From Cyanobacterium sp. uoEpiScrs1 (lineage in GTDB: Bacteria; Cyanobacteriota; Cyanobacteriia; Cyanobacteriales; Microcystaceae), in NCBI RefSeq assembly GCF_947331815.1, contig NZ_OX373462.1, forward strand, positions 1,955,040 to 2,019,039: a stretch of DNA of 64,000 nt, written 5' to 3'. A model generated the notes under the pieces. It worked only from the letters and a program-made list of their open reading frames with translations, was not told where the DNA came from and did no database searches. How positions within the stretch are numbered: the stretch's first letter is position 1; each line of letters starts with the position of its first letter. Position numbers and translations under genes: made by a program. This document shows positions 27,350 through 38,224 of the stretch, piece by piece.

Positions 27350-28565
27350 AGTGGGATGTTACTCCTGGGGAGGTTATAGTTAATATTACCAAAACTATTA
27401 TAGTGATTTCAACCAAATTAATGCAACATCATTATCCTAATTCTTGAGACAATAGTGCCCAAAATATTAAACTATCGACTATAAACTTTAAAGGAGTTAT
27501 CAAAGCAATAGTAAAGCTAAAATTCATGAATTTTAGCTTTACTATTGCTTTGATAATTTTAATTGTGCTAATAAAAATACTTCAATAAGCAATAATAGCC
27601 GTAATATAGTTATGATTTACCCATCATCATATAATGAATAATATTAATAATTAAGCAATATTTTTAGAGATAGATTATATATAAAAAATAGCACTAATAA
27701 CTCTTTTAAAACTCATATTTTTTACAGATTTAACACTTTAAATATTAGACCTAAAGCACTGAATATATAACACTATAGTGTTAATTGATATCGACTCTGT
27801 TTAAAGTATATATTATTACCAAGTTCAGGAAATATAATATGTATTTAATATTGTAAAAACTATTTTAGTCTTTATCGTTTGGATACAAGATAAATTATAG
27901 CTAAAATTATCTTCGTATAAACTTTACTTTTAATTTATTAAGTCTTATAGTATGTTTTATTACAAGTTATTTTTGTTTATACTGTACTTTGTATTTAATA
28001 AAATAAAAATGATACTTTTTGTTAAAAATATACCGTAATATTATGTACTTTACAGCTTAGATTATTAATATATAAAATTAGCTTATTAAAACTTTATATC
28101 TAATATTTGTTGGTTTTGAATCATTTTAACTTTTGTTTCAATAACTTGTAACTTTAAAGTTTTTATATAAAAAATCAGTAAAGATACTATTTATTTCGAA
28201 TAGATTTAATATTATTAATCCAATCAACTATTTAATCAAATAAAATTTATAACAGTCGTATTTTGAGATTTATAATGTTTCTAAATATCTATAAACGAGA
28301 ATTAAACACTTTTAGTTTATATAAGTCATATCAAAGCTGACTTAATATAATTTAAGTTATACATTTCTAATAATAAATTTTTTATACATCATTATTCATC
28401 TCCTCATTAGGATCAGGGGGAAAACTGGACTAAAACCTAGATGATACAATGACTCATAACGTCTTTATCAGTCTTTAATCTTTATAGTTCAAGACAAAAA
28501 TCGTCATTTTAGACATCTTAGAGCCTTAATCCTCAAACAATTAGAATAAGTTCTAAAAGAAACCT
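27350..28565. other. AT-rich spacer with a 60-nt perfect palindrome
   Basis: 1.2 kb between divergent nadA and secA. Apart from the palindrome at 27497-27556 I find no gene or relic. The 150 bp before secA are slightly less AT-rich and should hold its promoter. Confidence 0.5.
27497..27556. repeat. 60-nt perfect palindrome
   Basis: TTATCAAAGCAATAGTAAAG CTAAAATTCA is followed immediately by its exact complement (30 + 30 nt, centre TTCATGAA, no spacer). It begins about 150 bp upstream of nadA and is followed by TTTTAATT. It is far longer than needed for a terminator. Confidence 0.9.
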
Positions 28566-31376
28566 ATGCTTAAAACTCTATTTGGTGACCCAAACACCCG
28601 CAAACTCAAAAAATTTCAGTCTTTAGTCACAGAAGTGAATTTGCTTGAAGAAGACATTCAAAAATTATCTGATGAAGAACTCAAGCAAAAAACAGTCGAA
28701 TTTAGAGAAGTAATAGACAAAGCAAAAGATGATGACGAGTTAGGGGATATCTTAGATGAGATATTACCTGAAGCCTTTGCTGTAGTGCGAGAAGCTGGGA
28801 TCCGAGTCTTAGGAATGCGCCATTTTGACGTTCAGATTCTTGGTGGTATCGTTCTACACAAAGGGCAAGTTGCAGAAATGAAAACAGGAGAAGGAAAAAC
28901 CTTAGTAGCAACTCTTCCTGCTTATCTTAATGGATTGACTGGAAGAGGAGTCCATGTTGTTACTGTTAATGACTACTTAGCCCGTAGGGATGCTGAATGG
29001 ATGGGACAAGTTCATCGTTTTTTAGGACTTAGTGTCGGGCTAATTCAAGCAGGAATGAGCCCTGATGAACGAAAAAAGAATTATGCTTGTGATATTACAT
29101 ACACCACTAACAGCGAATTAGGGTTCGATTATCTACGAGACAATATGGCTACCGCTATGGCTGAAGTAGTTCAATTGCCTTTTAACTATTGTATCATTGA
29201 TGAAGTAGATTCCATCCTAATTGATGAAGCTAGAACTCCTCTGATTATTTCAGGACAGATAGAACGTCCTACCGAAAAATATCTCAAGGCAGCTTCTATT
29301 GCTGCGCAACTTGTTACGCAAAAAAGTGAGGAAGAACCAGGAGATTATGAAGTAGATGAGAAAGCTCGGAATGTCTTGATGACTGATCAAGGTTTCGAGA
29401 AAGCAGAGGAGTTATTAGGAGTTAAAGATCTCTACGACCAAGAAAACCCCTGGGCACATTATATTTTCAACGCTATTAAAGCTAAGGAATTATTTGTTAA
29501 AGACATTAACTATATGATTCGCAATAAAGAAGTTGTAATTGTCGATGAATTTACCGGAAGGGTGTTACCTGGACGGCGGTGGAGTGACGGATTACATCAA
29601 GCCATTGAAGCAAAAGAAGGGGTAGATATTCAAAAAGAAACTCAAACTTTAGCCACCATTACATATCAAAATTTCTTTCTTCTCTACCCTAAACTCTCAG
29701 GGATGACAGGGACTGCAAAAACTGAAGAAACAGAACTTGAAAAAGTATATAATCTTCAAGTTACCATTATTCCTACAAACAGACCTTCTAAACGCTACGA
29801 TTTTCCTGATGTTGTCTATAAAACTGAATCTGCTAAATGGCAAGCTGTAGCCGCTGAAGTGGAAAAATTACATCATCAAGGACGGCCTATTCTTGTAGGA
29901 ACTACTAGTGTTGAAAAATCAGAAGTTCTTTCTCAACTCCTTCGGGCAAAAAAAATCCCTCATAATCTCCTCAATGCCCGTCCTGAAAACGTAGAAAGAG
30001 AATCCGAAATTGTCGCCCAAGCGGGACGAAAAGGTTCAGTTACTATCGCTACTAATATGGCAGGGCGAGGAACTGATATTATCTTAGGCGGAAATGCTGA
30101 TTACATGGCACGGCTAAAAATACGGGAATTTCTTATGCCCCAAATTGTGATACCAGAAGACGATGGTGTTATGGTGGCGATGGCGGGAAACACTGGAAGT
30201 CGTCGGTCTCAAGGGTTTGGACAAGGAAAAAAGAAAGTCAAAAACTGGAGTCCTTCTGATTCAGACATTTTTCCTACCCAGCTCTCTCCTGTCATAGAAG
30301 AAATGCTAAAGGATATGCTTAAAATAGCCGTTAATAATTACGGACAACAAAGTTTATCAGAGCTTGAAGCCGAAGAAAAAATCGCAGTTGCTTCAGAAAA
30401 AGCTCCTACCAATGATCCTGTGATTAAAAAATTACGGGAGGTTTATAAGGCTATTCGCCAGTCTTATAAAACTGTTACTGATAACGAACAACATGAGGTA
30501 GTGGAACTGGGAGGTCTCAACGTCATGGGAACTGAACGTCATGAGTCCCGACGTATTGACAACCAATTACGGGGGAGGGCAGGACGACAAGGTGACCCAG
30601 GATCAACAAAATTTTTCTTGAGTTTAGAAGATAATCTATTGAGAATTTTTGGTGGTGATCGTGTAGCCGGTTTAATGAATGCTTTTCGTGTTGAGGAAGA
30701 TATGCCCATTGAGTCCAAAATGCTCACTCGTTCCTTAGAAGGAGCACAGAAAAAGGTAGAAACCTTTTATTACGATACCCGTAAACAGGTGTTTGAATAT
30801 GATGAAGTAATGAATAACCAACGTCGTGCCATCTACGCTGAACGTCGCCGAGTTCTCGAGGGATTAGATCTTAAGGAACAAGTTCTCCAATATGCTGAAA
30901 AGACTATGGATGAAATTGTAGATGCTTATGTGAACCCAGAATTACCTCCAGAAGAATGGGATGTAGATAACTTAGTGGGCAAAGTCAAGGAGTTCGTTTA
31001 TCTTTTGCAAGACATTACTGCTCAAGACATGGGGGATATGACAGTTAGTGAAATGAAGGTATTTCTCCATGAAGAAGTACGTAAAGCCTACGACATAAAA
31101 GAAGATGAAGTGGATAAAATTCGTCCTGGATTGATGCGCGAGGCAGAACGGTTTTTTATTCTACAACAAATTGATACTCTATGGCGCGAACATCTCCAGG
31201 CAATGGATGCGTTACGGGAATCTGTTGGTTTACGAGGTTATGGGCAAAAAGATCCCTTAATTGAATATAAGCAAGAGGGGTATGAGATGTTTTTAGAAAT
31301 GATGATTGATATTCGTCGAAATGTAGTGTACTCGTTATTTCAATTTCAACCTCAAGGACAATCCCAAACTGCTTAA
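28566..31376 (+). CDS. secA: Preprotein translocase motor SecA
   Basis: ATPase that drives export through SecYEG. 936 aa. Walker A is MKTGEGKT at 105-112, the DEAD-box-like block is [15 protein letters not shown], and helicase motif VI is [12 protein letters not shown] long insertion between the two nucleotide-binding folds (about 540-620) is typical of cyanobacterial and plastid SecA. The protein ends [12 protein letters not shown] and lacks the C-terminal zinc-binding tail, as in other cyanobacteria. Start ATG 28566. A terminator follows at once. Confidence 0.98.
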   Translation: MLKTLFGDPNTRKLKKFQSLVTEVNLLEEDIQKLSDEELKQKTVEFREVIDKAKDDDELGDILDEILPEAFAVVREAGIRVLGMRHFDVQILGGIVLHKGQVAEMKTGEGKTLVATLPAYLNGLTGRGVHVVTVNDYLARRDAEWMGQVHRFLGLSVGLIQAGMSPDERKKNYACDITYTTNSELGFDYLRDNMATAMAEVVQLPFNYCIIDEVDSILIDEARTPLIISGQIERPTEKYLKAASIAAQLVTQKSEEEPGDYEVDEKARNVLMTDQGFEKAEELLGVKDLYDQENPWAHYIFNAIKAKELFVKDINYMIRNKEVVIVDEFTGRVLPGRRWSDGLHQAIEAKEGVDIQKETQTLATITYQNFFLLYPKLSGMTGTAKTEETELEKVYNLQVTIIPTNRPSKRYDFPDVVYKTESAKWQAVAAEVEKLHHQGRPILVGTTSVEKSEVLSQLLRAKKIPHNLLNARPENVERESEIVAQAGRKGSVTIATNMAGRGTDIILGGNADYMARLKIREFLMPQIVIPEDDGVMVAMAGNTGSRRSQGFGQGKKKVKNWSPSDSDIFPTQLSPVIEEMLKDMLKIAVNNYGQQSLSELEAEEKIAVASEKAPTNDPVIKKLREVYKAIRQSYKTVTDNEQHEVVELGGLNVMGTERHESRRIDNQLRGRAGRQGDPGSTKFFLSLEDNLLRIFGGDRVAGLMNAFRVEEDMPIESKMLTRSLEGAQKKVETFYYDTRKQVFEYDEVMNNQRRAIYAERRRVLEGLDLKEQVLQYAEKTMDEIVDAYVNPELPPEEWDVDNLVGKVKEFVYLLQDITAQDMGDMTVSEMKVFLHEEVRKAYDIKEDEVDKIRPGLMREAERFFILQQIDTLWREHLQAMDALRESVGLRGYGQKDPLIEYKQEGYEMFLEMMIDIRRNVVYSLFQFQPQGQSQTA

Positions 31377-31389
31377 ATTTTAGTTATCT

Positions 31390-31426
31390 TATCGAGGATT
31401 AACATTATTAATTCTCGATAGTTTTT
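31390..31426 (+). terminator. secA terminator
   Basis: TATCGAGGATTAA, a CATTA loop and TTAATTCTCGATA (one mismatch) are followed by GTTTTT, 14 bp after the secA stop. Confidence 0.8.
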
Positions 31427-32362
31427 ATAAAAAAAGCAATATTTAAATCTATATTTAATCTTAAATATACTGTAATTTACAACTTATTTGTTTTAAAAAA
31501 ACAAGTATATATTGTTCAATAAAATATAATTTAATTTTTAGTAAGCTTATATTTATTCTTTATGCTATATTTAAAAATAAGTACTACAAGTCCAGTAACT
31601 TATACAAGTTCACACAAAGCCTTAAACTTTTTTAAAAATTAAATTATTATTATAATTGACTGCTAAATCTTATTAAGAATAGGTATTCTAAATCATGATA
31701 TTGTTGTGCAAAATAATAAAGTAAATTTATATAAAATACTCAAACCCCAAAATATTTTTTATTTTGGTTTATAGATGTCGTAAAAATAGAAAACACAGTT
31801 ATTATTTTAATATAATATATCTATTTAAAAGAAAGTAACTTATTGAAGTAACGTTGGTTTTTTTCTAAAGTCATAGTAGAATTAATATGGTAAAAAAGTA
31901 TATTTATTCCAGACTATAAAAATTAATTTTACTACTTTATTAAATTAAACTATTTTAAATTTAGCTATTAGACACTTGGATAGATACAGTATGTATTAAT
32001 GTACAATAAAGGTTGTTTATCTTGGTTTATATTATATAGCAATTAGACAAAATATCGAGGTTTATTTTGCTAAAAAATTGCAAAATAAATAATAAAATAT
32101 TCCCAAACTAGGATATAATAGTTATTATAATATCCTAGTTACGTTATTAGATATATTAATTAGTGTGTTATATAAAAATTTATTTATATAGTAAAAAACT
32201 TATATTTAGTATGTAAAATTGTAATATACATTTTCAAGAATTTTATATAAACTCTACATTTGTAATAACTTAATAACGGTACAAGTTGAATTATAATTAC
32301 ATAATTTTATTGAGGTTTATATAATATTTGTTTATTATTAATACCAAACATAATTAATGACT

Positions 32363-32409
32363 ATTTAATCTTAATCTAATTTAATGTATAAATTAGATTA
32401 AGATTAAAT
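32363..32409. repeat. Perfect 21-bp inverted repeat
   Basis: ATTTAATCTTAATCTAATTT A and its exact complement flank the loop ATGTA. It has no adjacent gene end and may be an orphan terminator. Confidence 0.7.
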
Positions 32410-32543
32410 AAAAAACCACAAATGTTAACTGTTATTTCTTAGTATAATTTTATTACTTTAGTTATGCAAGTATAATTTTTATTTACTATAAATCGTTCCA
32501 ATAGATATGAAGTTAATTCCACAAAAATTAACTAATTTGATGT

Positions 32544-32585
32544 TTGTTCTGAGTTATTCGCTTAATTGTGAATAACTCAGAACAA
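32544..32585. repeat. Perfect 16-bp inverted repeat upstream of the M20 gene
   Basis: TTGTTCTGAGTTATTC and GAATAACTCAGAACAA flank GCTTAATTGT. It lies about 110 bp before the amidohydrolase start. It has higher GC than the flanks. It may be a regulatory structure or an orphan terminator. Confidence 0.65.
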
Positions 32586-32693
32586 TATGTGTATAAACTT
32601 AGTAGACTTTATTATTGGGTTGAAAAGTTCGTGTCGTAAGATTAGATTCAGTATATAAAATAACGTTATGAGCCCTCCAATTGATCAACTCTC

Positions 32694-33878
32694 ATGTTGT
32701 CTGAAATTAAAGATATCACCGAGTCCCTGTTTCCAAGACTTATTAAAATACGTCGCCACCTTCATTCTCACCCTGAATTGAGTGGGCAAGAGTATCAAAC
32801 TGCTGCTTATGTAGCTGATGTTCTTTCCTCCTGTGGTATTCAAGTTCAGGAAAATTTTGGAAAAACAGGAGTGGTGGGAAACTTGAACGGAAATGGGACA
32901 GATACACGCCTCCTTGCTATTCGTATCGATATGGATGCTCTACCGATAGATGAACTAACTGACTTAGAATTTGCCTCATGTAAACCTGGTATTATGCATG
33001 CTTGTGGACATGATGTCCATACAACGGTGGGGTTAGGAACTGCTATGGTTCTTTCTCAGTTGGCTGAACGATTACCAGGGAACATAAGATTTTTGTTTCA
33101 ACCTGCAGAAGAAATTGCTCAAGGAGCAAGCTGGATGCTTCGAGATGGAGCAATGCACAATGTAAACGCTATTTTTGGGCTACACGTTTTTCCTTCTCTT
33201 CAAGCCCGTTCTGTAGGGATTCGCTACGGAACTTTAACTGCTGCAGCTGATGACATAGAGATTTTTATTCAAGGAGAGTCAGGTCATGGAGCCCGTCCAC
33301 ATAAGGCTATTGACGCAATTTGGATTGCTTCTCAGGTTATTACAACTCTTCAACAAGCTATTAGTAGAACTCAAAATCCCTTGCATCCCGTAGTATTAAC
33401 CATTGGACAAATTAACGGTGGGCACGCTCCTAATATCATCGCAGATCAGGTAAGAATGTCTGGTACAGTACGATCCCTTCACCCTGATACCCACGCTAAT
33501 TTACCTCAGTGGATTGAAGAGATAGTCGCTAATGTCTGTAATCCCTACCGAGCAAAATACGAGATTGATTATCGTCGGAGGGTTCCTTCCGTTCAGAATA
33601 ACATAGAATTGACTCGGATTCTTGAATCTACTTGTCGGGAGGCCTGGGGAAACGAGTATCTGCACATTTTATCCGAACCATCTTTAGGAGCAGAGGATTT
33701 TTCTCTTTACCTTGAACATGCTCCAGGAAGTATGTTTCGTCTGGGAGTGGGCTTTCCTCCTGATAAGCCTAACTACCCGTTACATCACTCTCAATTCGAA
33801 ATAGATGAGTCTGCTATCTTGACAGGAGTGATTACACTGGCTTATGCTGCTTATAAATATCATCAATACTTTATATAA
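32694..33878 (+). CDS. M20-family N-acyl-amino-acid amidohydrolase
   Basis: 394-aa metallopeptidase of subfamily M20D (HipO/IAA-amino-acid hydrolase type). RRHLHSHPELSGQE opens the domain. RIDMDALPI, MHACGHDVHT (metal-binding His/Asp) and FQPAEEIAQGA (catalytic and metal-binding Glu) are intact. The dimerisation lid contains GHGARPHKAIDAI, and the final metal ligand is in HHSQFEID. It removes acyl groups from amino acids; exact substrate unknown. Start ATG 32694; an out-of-frame ATG lies 26 nt upstream. Confidence 0.9.
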   Translation: MLSEIKDITESLFPRLIKIRRHLHSHPELSGQEYQTAAYVADVLSSCGIQVQENFGKTGVVGNLNGNGTDTRLLAIRIDMDALPIDELTDLEFASCKPGIMHACGHDVHTTVGLGTAMVLSQLAERLPGNIRFLFQPAEEIAQGASWMLRDGAMHNVNAIFGLHVFPSLQARSVGIRYGTLTAAADDIEIFIQGESGHGARPHKAIDAIWIASQVITTLQQAISRTQNPLHPVVLTIGQINGGHAPNIIADQVRMSGTVRSLHPDTHANLPQWIEEIVANVCNPYRAKYEIDYRRRVPSVQNNIELTRILESTCREAWGNEYLHILSEPSLGAEDFSLYLEHAPGSMFRLGVGFPPDKPNYPLHHSQFEIDESAILTGVITLAYAAYKYHQYFI

Positions 33879-33932
33879 AAAGTATAGCAATTGGAAATAA
33901 GTTACAACAAAGTTGTTTTTTTATGACTGAAA

Positions 33933-34694
33933 TTAGTATTTCACAACTGATACTGTGAATGCTATAGCAAGATCCTTTGAAAGTTGTTTTAGTATTCCTA
34001 ACCCTTTTAGGGAACTTTTAACTAAATGGATCGAATTTAAAGGCTTTTTTAACATTTGAAGTGTCAGCTGCCAAGGATTTAAGCTTCCATCCGCCCCTAA
34101 TGCAGGATTTAAATCAGGTAAGTCCTGTTGAAAATTGTCACTAATAACTCTGATTACGGCAACAGGAATCTTTAAAAAGTTACAAAACTCTAAAAGGGGA
34201 ATTCCTTCCATATCTACTACATCAGCTTGATAACGTTGGACTAACTGCCATTTTTCCTGGGCTGAAGTGATGATGTGGCTGCTTGTAACTGCTCTGCCTC
34301 GTAAAATTTTTTGATTAAGATGATGATATACTAAATTGCTCAAATTTATATCACATGTTTGCCACGATAAAGAAGAAGTATTATCTGAAATTAAACAACA
34401 TTCTTGGTAAAGAATTTTATCACCTACCCTACAATAGGGAGATAAACCTCCGCCCAACCCCATTAGCAAGATCCCTTTTGGAGGATGACTAATAAAATCA
34501 TGAGTGTTCTGCCATTGTTTAAGATAATATTTAAAAGGTAAAAATCCTGCAGGAATCTGAATTACTTTGATTGTGGTATTAAATTGGCGCATTATTTTGA
34601 GTCCGTCACAAACGGCTTTATATTCAGCTCCTTGAGGAACTAAAATTCTGTCAATACAGTTTGAGAGAGCAATACTATCTAAAGATGGAGACAT
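33933..34694 (-). CDS. Nucleoside-phosphorylase-superfamily protein (MTA/SAH-nucleosidase-like)
   Basis: 253 aa. GILLMGLGGGLSPYCRVGD is the nucleoside-phosphorylase glycine-rich block. DVVDMEGIPLLEF carries the ribose-binding Met-Glu, and VIRVISDNFQQDLPDLN the base-site Asp. The layout resembles cyanobacterial PNP_UDP proteins often annotated as MTA/SAH nucleosidase or the hopanoid-associated HpnG. Which reaction it performs cannot be decided. It is cytosolic and convergent with the M20 gene, 54 bp apart. Confidence 0.75.
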   Translation of the reverse strand: MSPSLDSIALSNCIDRILVPQGAEYKAVCDGLKIMRQFNTTIKVIQIPAGFLPFKYYLKQWQNTHDFISHPPKGILLMGLGGGLSPYCRVGDKILYQECCLISDNTSSLSWQTCDINLSNLVYHHLNQKILRGRAVTSSHIITSAQEKWQLVQRYQADVVDMEGIPLLEFCNFLKIPVAVIRVISDNFQQDLPDLNPALGADGSLNPWQLTLQMLKKPLNSIHLVKSSLKGLGILKQLSKDLAIAFTVSVVKY

Positions 34695-35197
34695 TTATTT
34701 ATAACTTTGCTTTATATAGATAACACTTTTATTTTAGTTTTTTTTTGAGTTTATACACAAAAAAGAGAAAAGTCTTTTATGGTTTTATATTATAATATTT
34801 TTAATAATTATTTGTCAGTCAGTATTTATATACTTATTTTAGTAATTCTAAATTATATAAATATAATTAAATTATTTTAGTTATGGTGATATTTATATTG
34901 TTTTAACTAACTATTTTTAGATCGATTTATTTGATAAAAACTTTATTTAGTTACTATTTATATTAGAATTTAAGCAACTATGTAAGTTTTTATCAAAAAC
35001 TACTTTTTTATAGTGAAATACATTTTTTTAAAAAAAGTTTAGATAGTTGTTTAAAACAATCCTTATACATCTAAATATTATTGAGAAAATAAATGATATC
35101 TATTTTAAATAATTTACTGTAGTAAATTACTATTTTTTAATCTAGTTTATGTCTATAAACTAGTATAGAACATACAAGGTTTAGTGCCTAGCTTTAC

Positions 35198-35225
35198 ATG
35201 TTATTTTTCTATAGAAAAATAACAT
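35198..35225. repeat. 28-nt perfect palindrome
   Basis: ATGTTATTTTTCTA joined directly to its complement TAGAAAAATAACAT, followed by CTTTT. Possible orphan terminator. Confidence 0.7.
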
Positions 35226-35471
35226 CTTTTGCTTGCTACAAATAAATTAAACTTTAAGATAATTAATAAAATATTTATTGCCATTTACCTCTTGTTAAAG
35301 GAGCTATATTGTTTTATTAACACAAAAGTATAAGTATTGTTATATTTAATTTATTTTTGTATTTTTTTATCAGTCACTCTTATTTCTATTGGGTGTCAAT
35401 ATATAATTGATACTATATATATCAATATAGTCTATCAATAATTTGACTATTTTTTAAAACCTATACTTTTG

Positions 35472-35512
35472 ATTAATAATGAAATTAGATGTTATTTAAT
35501 TTCATTATTAAT
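35472..35512. repeat. Perfect 16-bp inverted repeat
   Basis: ATTAATAATGAAATTA and TAATTTCATTATTAAT flank a 9-nt loop (GATGTTATT). Confidence 0.6.
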
Positions 35513-35543
35513 ATATTTTAAATTTATTTGTGGTTGTTATATT

Positions 35544-35600
35544 AATTTTTATTCTCTATATTATGAATACCGAATGTTATAATTTTAGAGAATAAAAATT
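35544..35600. repeat. Perfect 15-bp inverted repeat, long loop
   Basis: AATTTTTATTCTCTA and TAGAGAATAAAAATT flank 27 nt. No adjacent gene end. Confidence 0.55.
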
Positions 35601-35775
35601 ATTTTTTAAACTTCAAATTATAATTGTTGCTATTTTCTTCGTGTGAAGTATAACTACAGCACTTTAGCTTCACTGATGGTTTTGTACTTAATTAGTATAT
35701 TATTCCCTATCAACTAAATAACTTATTTAAATATTTTTATATTATAGTCTTTTTGATTATATTTTAATTTTCTAT

Positions 35776-35819
35776 TTTAGAAACTAAAAAAGGGGTTTAC
35801 CCCTTTTTTAGTTTCTAAA
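35776..35819 (-). terminator. ndhF1 terminator
   Basis: A perfect 20-bp stem (TTTAGAAACTAAAAAAGGGG and its complement) with loop TTTA. It begins 17 bp beyond the ndhF1 stop on the minus strand. The T6 inside the arm and the GC base suit termination. Confidence 0.75.
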
Positions 35820-35836
35820 TCAGATTTGAACTAACG

Positions 35837-37849
35837 TCAAGCTACACTAAAAATAATCACAAATCCCAACACTGCTCCAAAGACAATTAAAGCATAAAAT
35901 TGGGCGCGACCATTTTCTAGATATTTCAGTCCTTCTCCACTTATAATGGTAGCCAATCCGGTTAGATTCACTGCTCCATCAAGGACACGATAATCCACTT
36001 CCATAACTTGACGAGCTAACCGACGACATTTCAGAACAAAGACGTTGTGATAAAAATCGTCAAAGTACCACTTATTGAGAGAAAATTGATACAAAGCAGG
36101 ATATTTTTTAGCAATAGCTGCAGGATCAATTTTATGTTGCAGATACATAAAATAAGCAACTGTAATTCCAATAATAGCAATACCGACAGAATTTCCGGCC
36201 ATAATTAGAAACTCAGTCCAATCAAAATGAGTAGCTCCTTCAATAACTTCCCCTGGAGCAAAAATAAATCCCTCAAAACTATTATCCCAAGGTTTTCCTA
36301 ATAAACCGATAAAGGCTGAAGGAATTGCCAAAATTAACAAAGGGAGGGTCATAGTGAAAGGAGACTCATGAGGAGAATGACTATGATTGTGCTCATGATC
36401 GTCTTGAGGAAGGGAAGAAGATACATTCGAAGAAGCTAATAATTGATTTTTGATAGCTTGATCATTGCCGCGAAATTCTCCTTCAAAGGTCATGAAATAC
36501 ATACGGAACATATAAAATGCAGTAAGCCCTGCAGTCAACCAACCCACTAACCACAATGCAGGGTTAGCTCCAAACGCAAGACTTAGAATTTCATCTTTTG
36601 ACCAAAAACCGGCAAAGGGAGGAATCCCACAAATAGCTAAAGTTCCTACTAAAAAGGCGAAGGAAGTCAGGGGCATATACTTACGTAATCCACCCATTAA
36701 TCGCATATCTTGAGCCAAAATTGGTTCGTGACCTACAACTCCTTCCATCCCATGGATAACAGACCCAGAACAAAGGAATAACATGGCTTTAAAATAAGCA
36801 TGGGTCATCAGATGAAATAATCCGGCACTATATGCCCCAATACCCATAGCCATTACCATGTAACCCAATTGAGAGATAGTAGAATAGGCTAAACCTTTCT
36901 TAATATCATTTTGAGTTAAAGCAATAGTTGCCCCTAAAAAGGAGGTCAACGCTCCAACCCAAGCAATAGTAGACATTGCTACTGGAATTTGTTCGAAGAC
37001 AGGGTACATTCTTGCTACTAGGAAAACCCCGGCTGCTACCATTGTTGCTGCGTGAATTAAAGCAGAAATCGGAGTAGGTCCCTCCATTGCATCTGGTAAC
37101 CAAACATGGAGCGGAAATTGGGCTGATTTAGCAATAGGTCCCAAAAATACTAAAATAGCAAATAAAGCTGCTAAAGCTGGTGCTATAGTTCCTACAGAAA
37201 CTAATTCTTCGAGACGTTCACCCATGACGTGAAAGTCAAAGCTTCCAGTAGCCCAATATAGCCCCAACATTCCCAATAGTAGTCCAAAATCTCCTACTCG
37301 GTTGGTTACAAAGGCTTTTTGACAAGCATTTGCAGCAGCTTTGCGATCAAACCAAAATCCAATTAACAGATAGGAACACATTCCCACCAATTCCCAGAAA
37401 ATATAAACCTGGACTAGATTGGGACTAATAACCAACCCCAGCATTGATGCGCTGAAAATACTTAAATAAGCATAGAATCGGACGTATCCAGGATCATGTG
37501 CCATATAACCATCAGTGTACACCATCACTAAAAAAGCAACAGTGGTGACGATGACATTCATTAAGGCACTGAGATGGTCAATAGTGTAACCCATGTTAAG
37601 GTGGAAATTGCCGGCTGCAGCCCATTCAATCATGTGAGTATACTCAGCATGTCCTTGAATTTGACTCCACAACAGAGCGAGGGACATTATCATCGATGCG
37701 CCTAAGAAGGAGATGATGAAGACTGCGTTTATTTGTCGTAGGCGGTTAGTTCCTTCATTAAAGGAAATAAGTCCTAACCCAACTAGCATCGCCCCAACTA
37801 AAGGTAAGACGGGTATTAGCCAGGCGTATTCATAAAGAGGTTCACTCAT
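35837..37849 (-). CDS. ndhF: NAD(P)H-quinone oxidoreductase subunit 5 (NdhF1)
   Basis: 670-aa proton-pumping membrane subunit of cyanobacterial NDH-1. It starts MSEPLYEYAWLIPVLPLVGA. The antiporter-like core contains WELVGMCSYLLIGFWF, LHVWLPDAMEGPTPISALIHAATMVAAG and KKGLAYSTISQLGYM, with the usual Lys and Glu of the channel. The long C-terminal lateral helix region follows. A His-rich loop (DDHEHNHSHSPHE) sits near residue 475. The F1 type serves respiration and cyclic flow (NDH-1L). Its usual partner ndhD1 lies 10 kb away, on the other strand. Confidence 0.96.
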   Translation of the reverse strand: MSEPLYEYAWLIPVLPLVGAMLVGLGLISFNEGTNRLRQINAVFIISFLGASMIMSLALLWSQIQGHAEYTHMIEWAAAGNFHLNMGYTIDHLSALMNVIVTTVAFLVMVYTDGYMAHDPGYVRFYAYLSIFSASMLGLVISPNLVQVYIFWELVGMCSYLLIGFWFDRKAAANACQKAFVTNRVGDFGLLLGMLGLYWATGSFDFHVMGERLEELVSVGTIAPALAALFAILVFLGPIAKSAQFPLHVWLPDAMEGPTPISALIHAATMVAAGVFLVARMYPVFEQIPVAMSTIAWVGALTSFLGATIALTQNDIKKGLAYSTISQLGYMVMAMGIGAYSAGLFHLMTHAYFKAMLFLCSGSVIHGMEGVVGHEPILAQDMRLMGGLRKYMPLTSFAFLVGTLAICGIPPFAGFWSKDEILSLAFGANPALWLVGWLTAGLTAFYMFRMYFMTFEGEFRGNDQAIKNQLLASSNVSSSLPQDDHEHNHSHSPHESPFTMTLPLLILAIPSAFIGLLGKPWDNSFEGFIFAPGEVIEGATHFDWTEFLIMAGNSVGIAIIGITVAYFMYLQHKIDPAAIAKKYPALYQFSLNKWYFDDFYHNVFVLKCRRLARQVMEVDYRVLDGAVNLTGLATIISGEGLKYLENGRAQFYALIVFGAVLGFVIIFSVA

Positions 37850-38224
37850 GTACTTTGCTAAACACTAGAGATTACAAGACAATTAGAACATGGACTGATG
37901 ACTATGGCGAGTTGACGAAAAGTTAACGTTAATTCATGTTCAGCCATATTTTACCAACCTATTCTTTAGTGTACGTCAGTCCCTTTGTCTAAATTCCGAA
38001 TTATCAATTAAAAATCTCAAAGAGTGAGGACTTGGAAGTCATAAATTGAAAGTAGGTAAATAACTCAACTTCAGTCTCTAGCTATTTACCTGTTTTTTTT
38101 GCATTAGTTATTCTAGGAAAACTACACCTTTTCTGTTGTATAAACCGTATTGATCTAATAGATAATTATATTTAGTATATAACTATAGATTAAAGCAACA
38201 AATTAAAGTTGATGGAGTTTTTAT
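37850..38224. other. Spacer between ndhF1 and hsp20
   Basis: 375 bp holding the promoters of both divergent genes and an orphan terminator (38054-38100). AGTTGATGGAGTTTTTATATG gives hsp20 a GGAG ribosome-binding site. Confidence 0.5.
38054..38100 (+). terminator. Orphan Rho-independent terminator with T8
   Basis: AGGTAAATA and TATTTACCT flank a 20-nt loop and are followed by G and eight T. It faces + but no gene ends here: ndhF1 points away and hsp20 begins 125 bp later. It may end a small RNA (roughly 37980-38100) or a lost gene. Confidence 0.6.

Larger units (their letters stand above)
31377..32693. other. AT-rich spacer with several inverted repeats
   Basis: 1.3 kb. It contains the secA terminator (31390-31426), an imperfect hairpin at 32106-32140 (AACTAGGATAT/ATATCCTAGTT), and perfect inverted repeats at 32363-32409 and 32544-32585. 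No coding relic was recognised. Confidence 0.5.
34695..35836. other. AT-rich spacer rich in palindromes
   Basis: 1.14 kb with four separate inverted repeats: 35198-35225, 35472-35512, 35544-35600 and 35776-35819. No coding relic was recognised between them. The spacing (about 200-300 bp) is what several small decayed genes with surviving terminators would leave. Confidence 0.5.
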
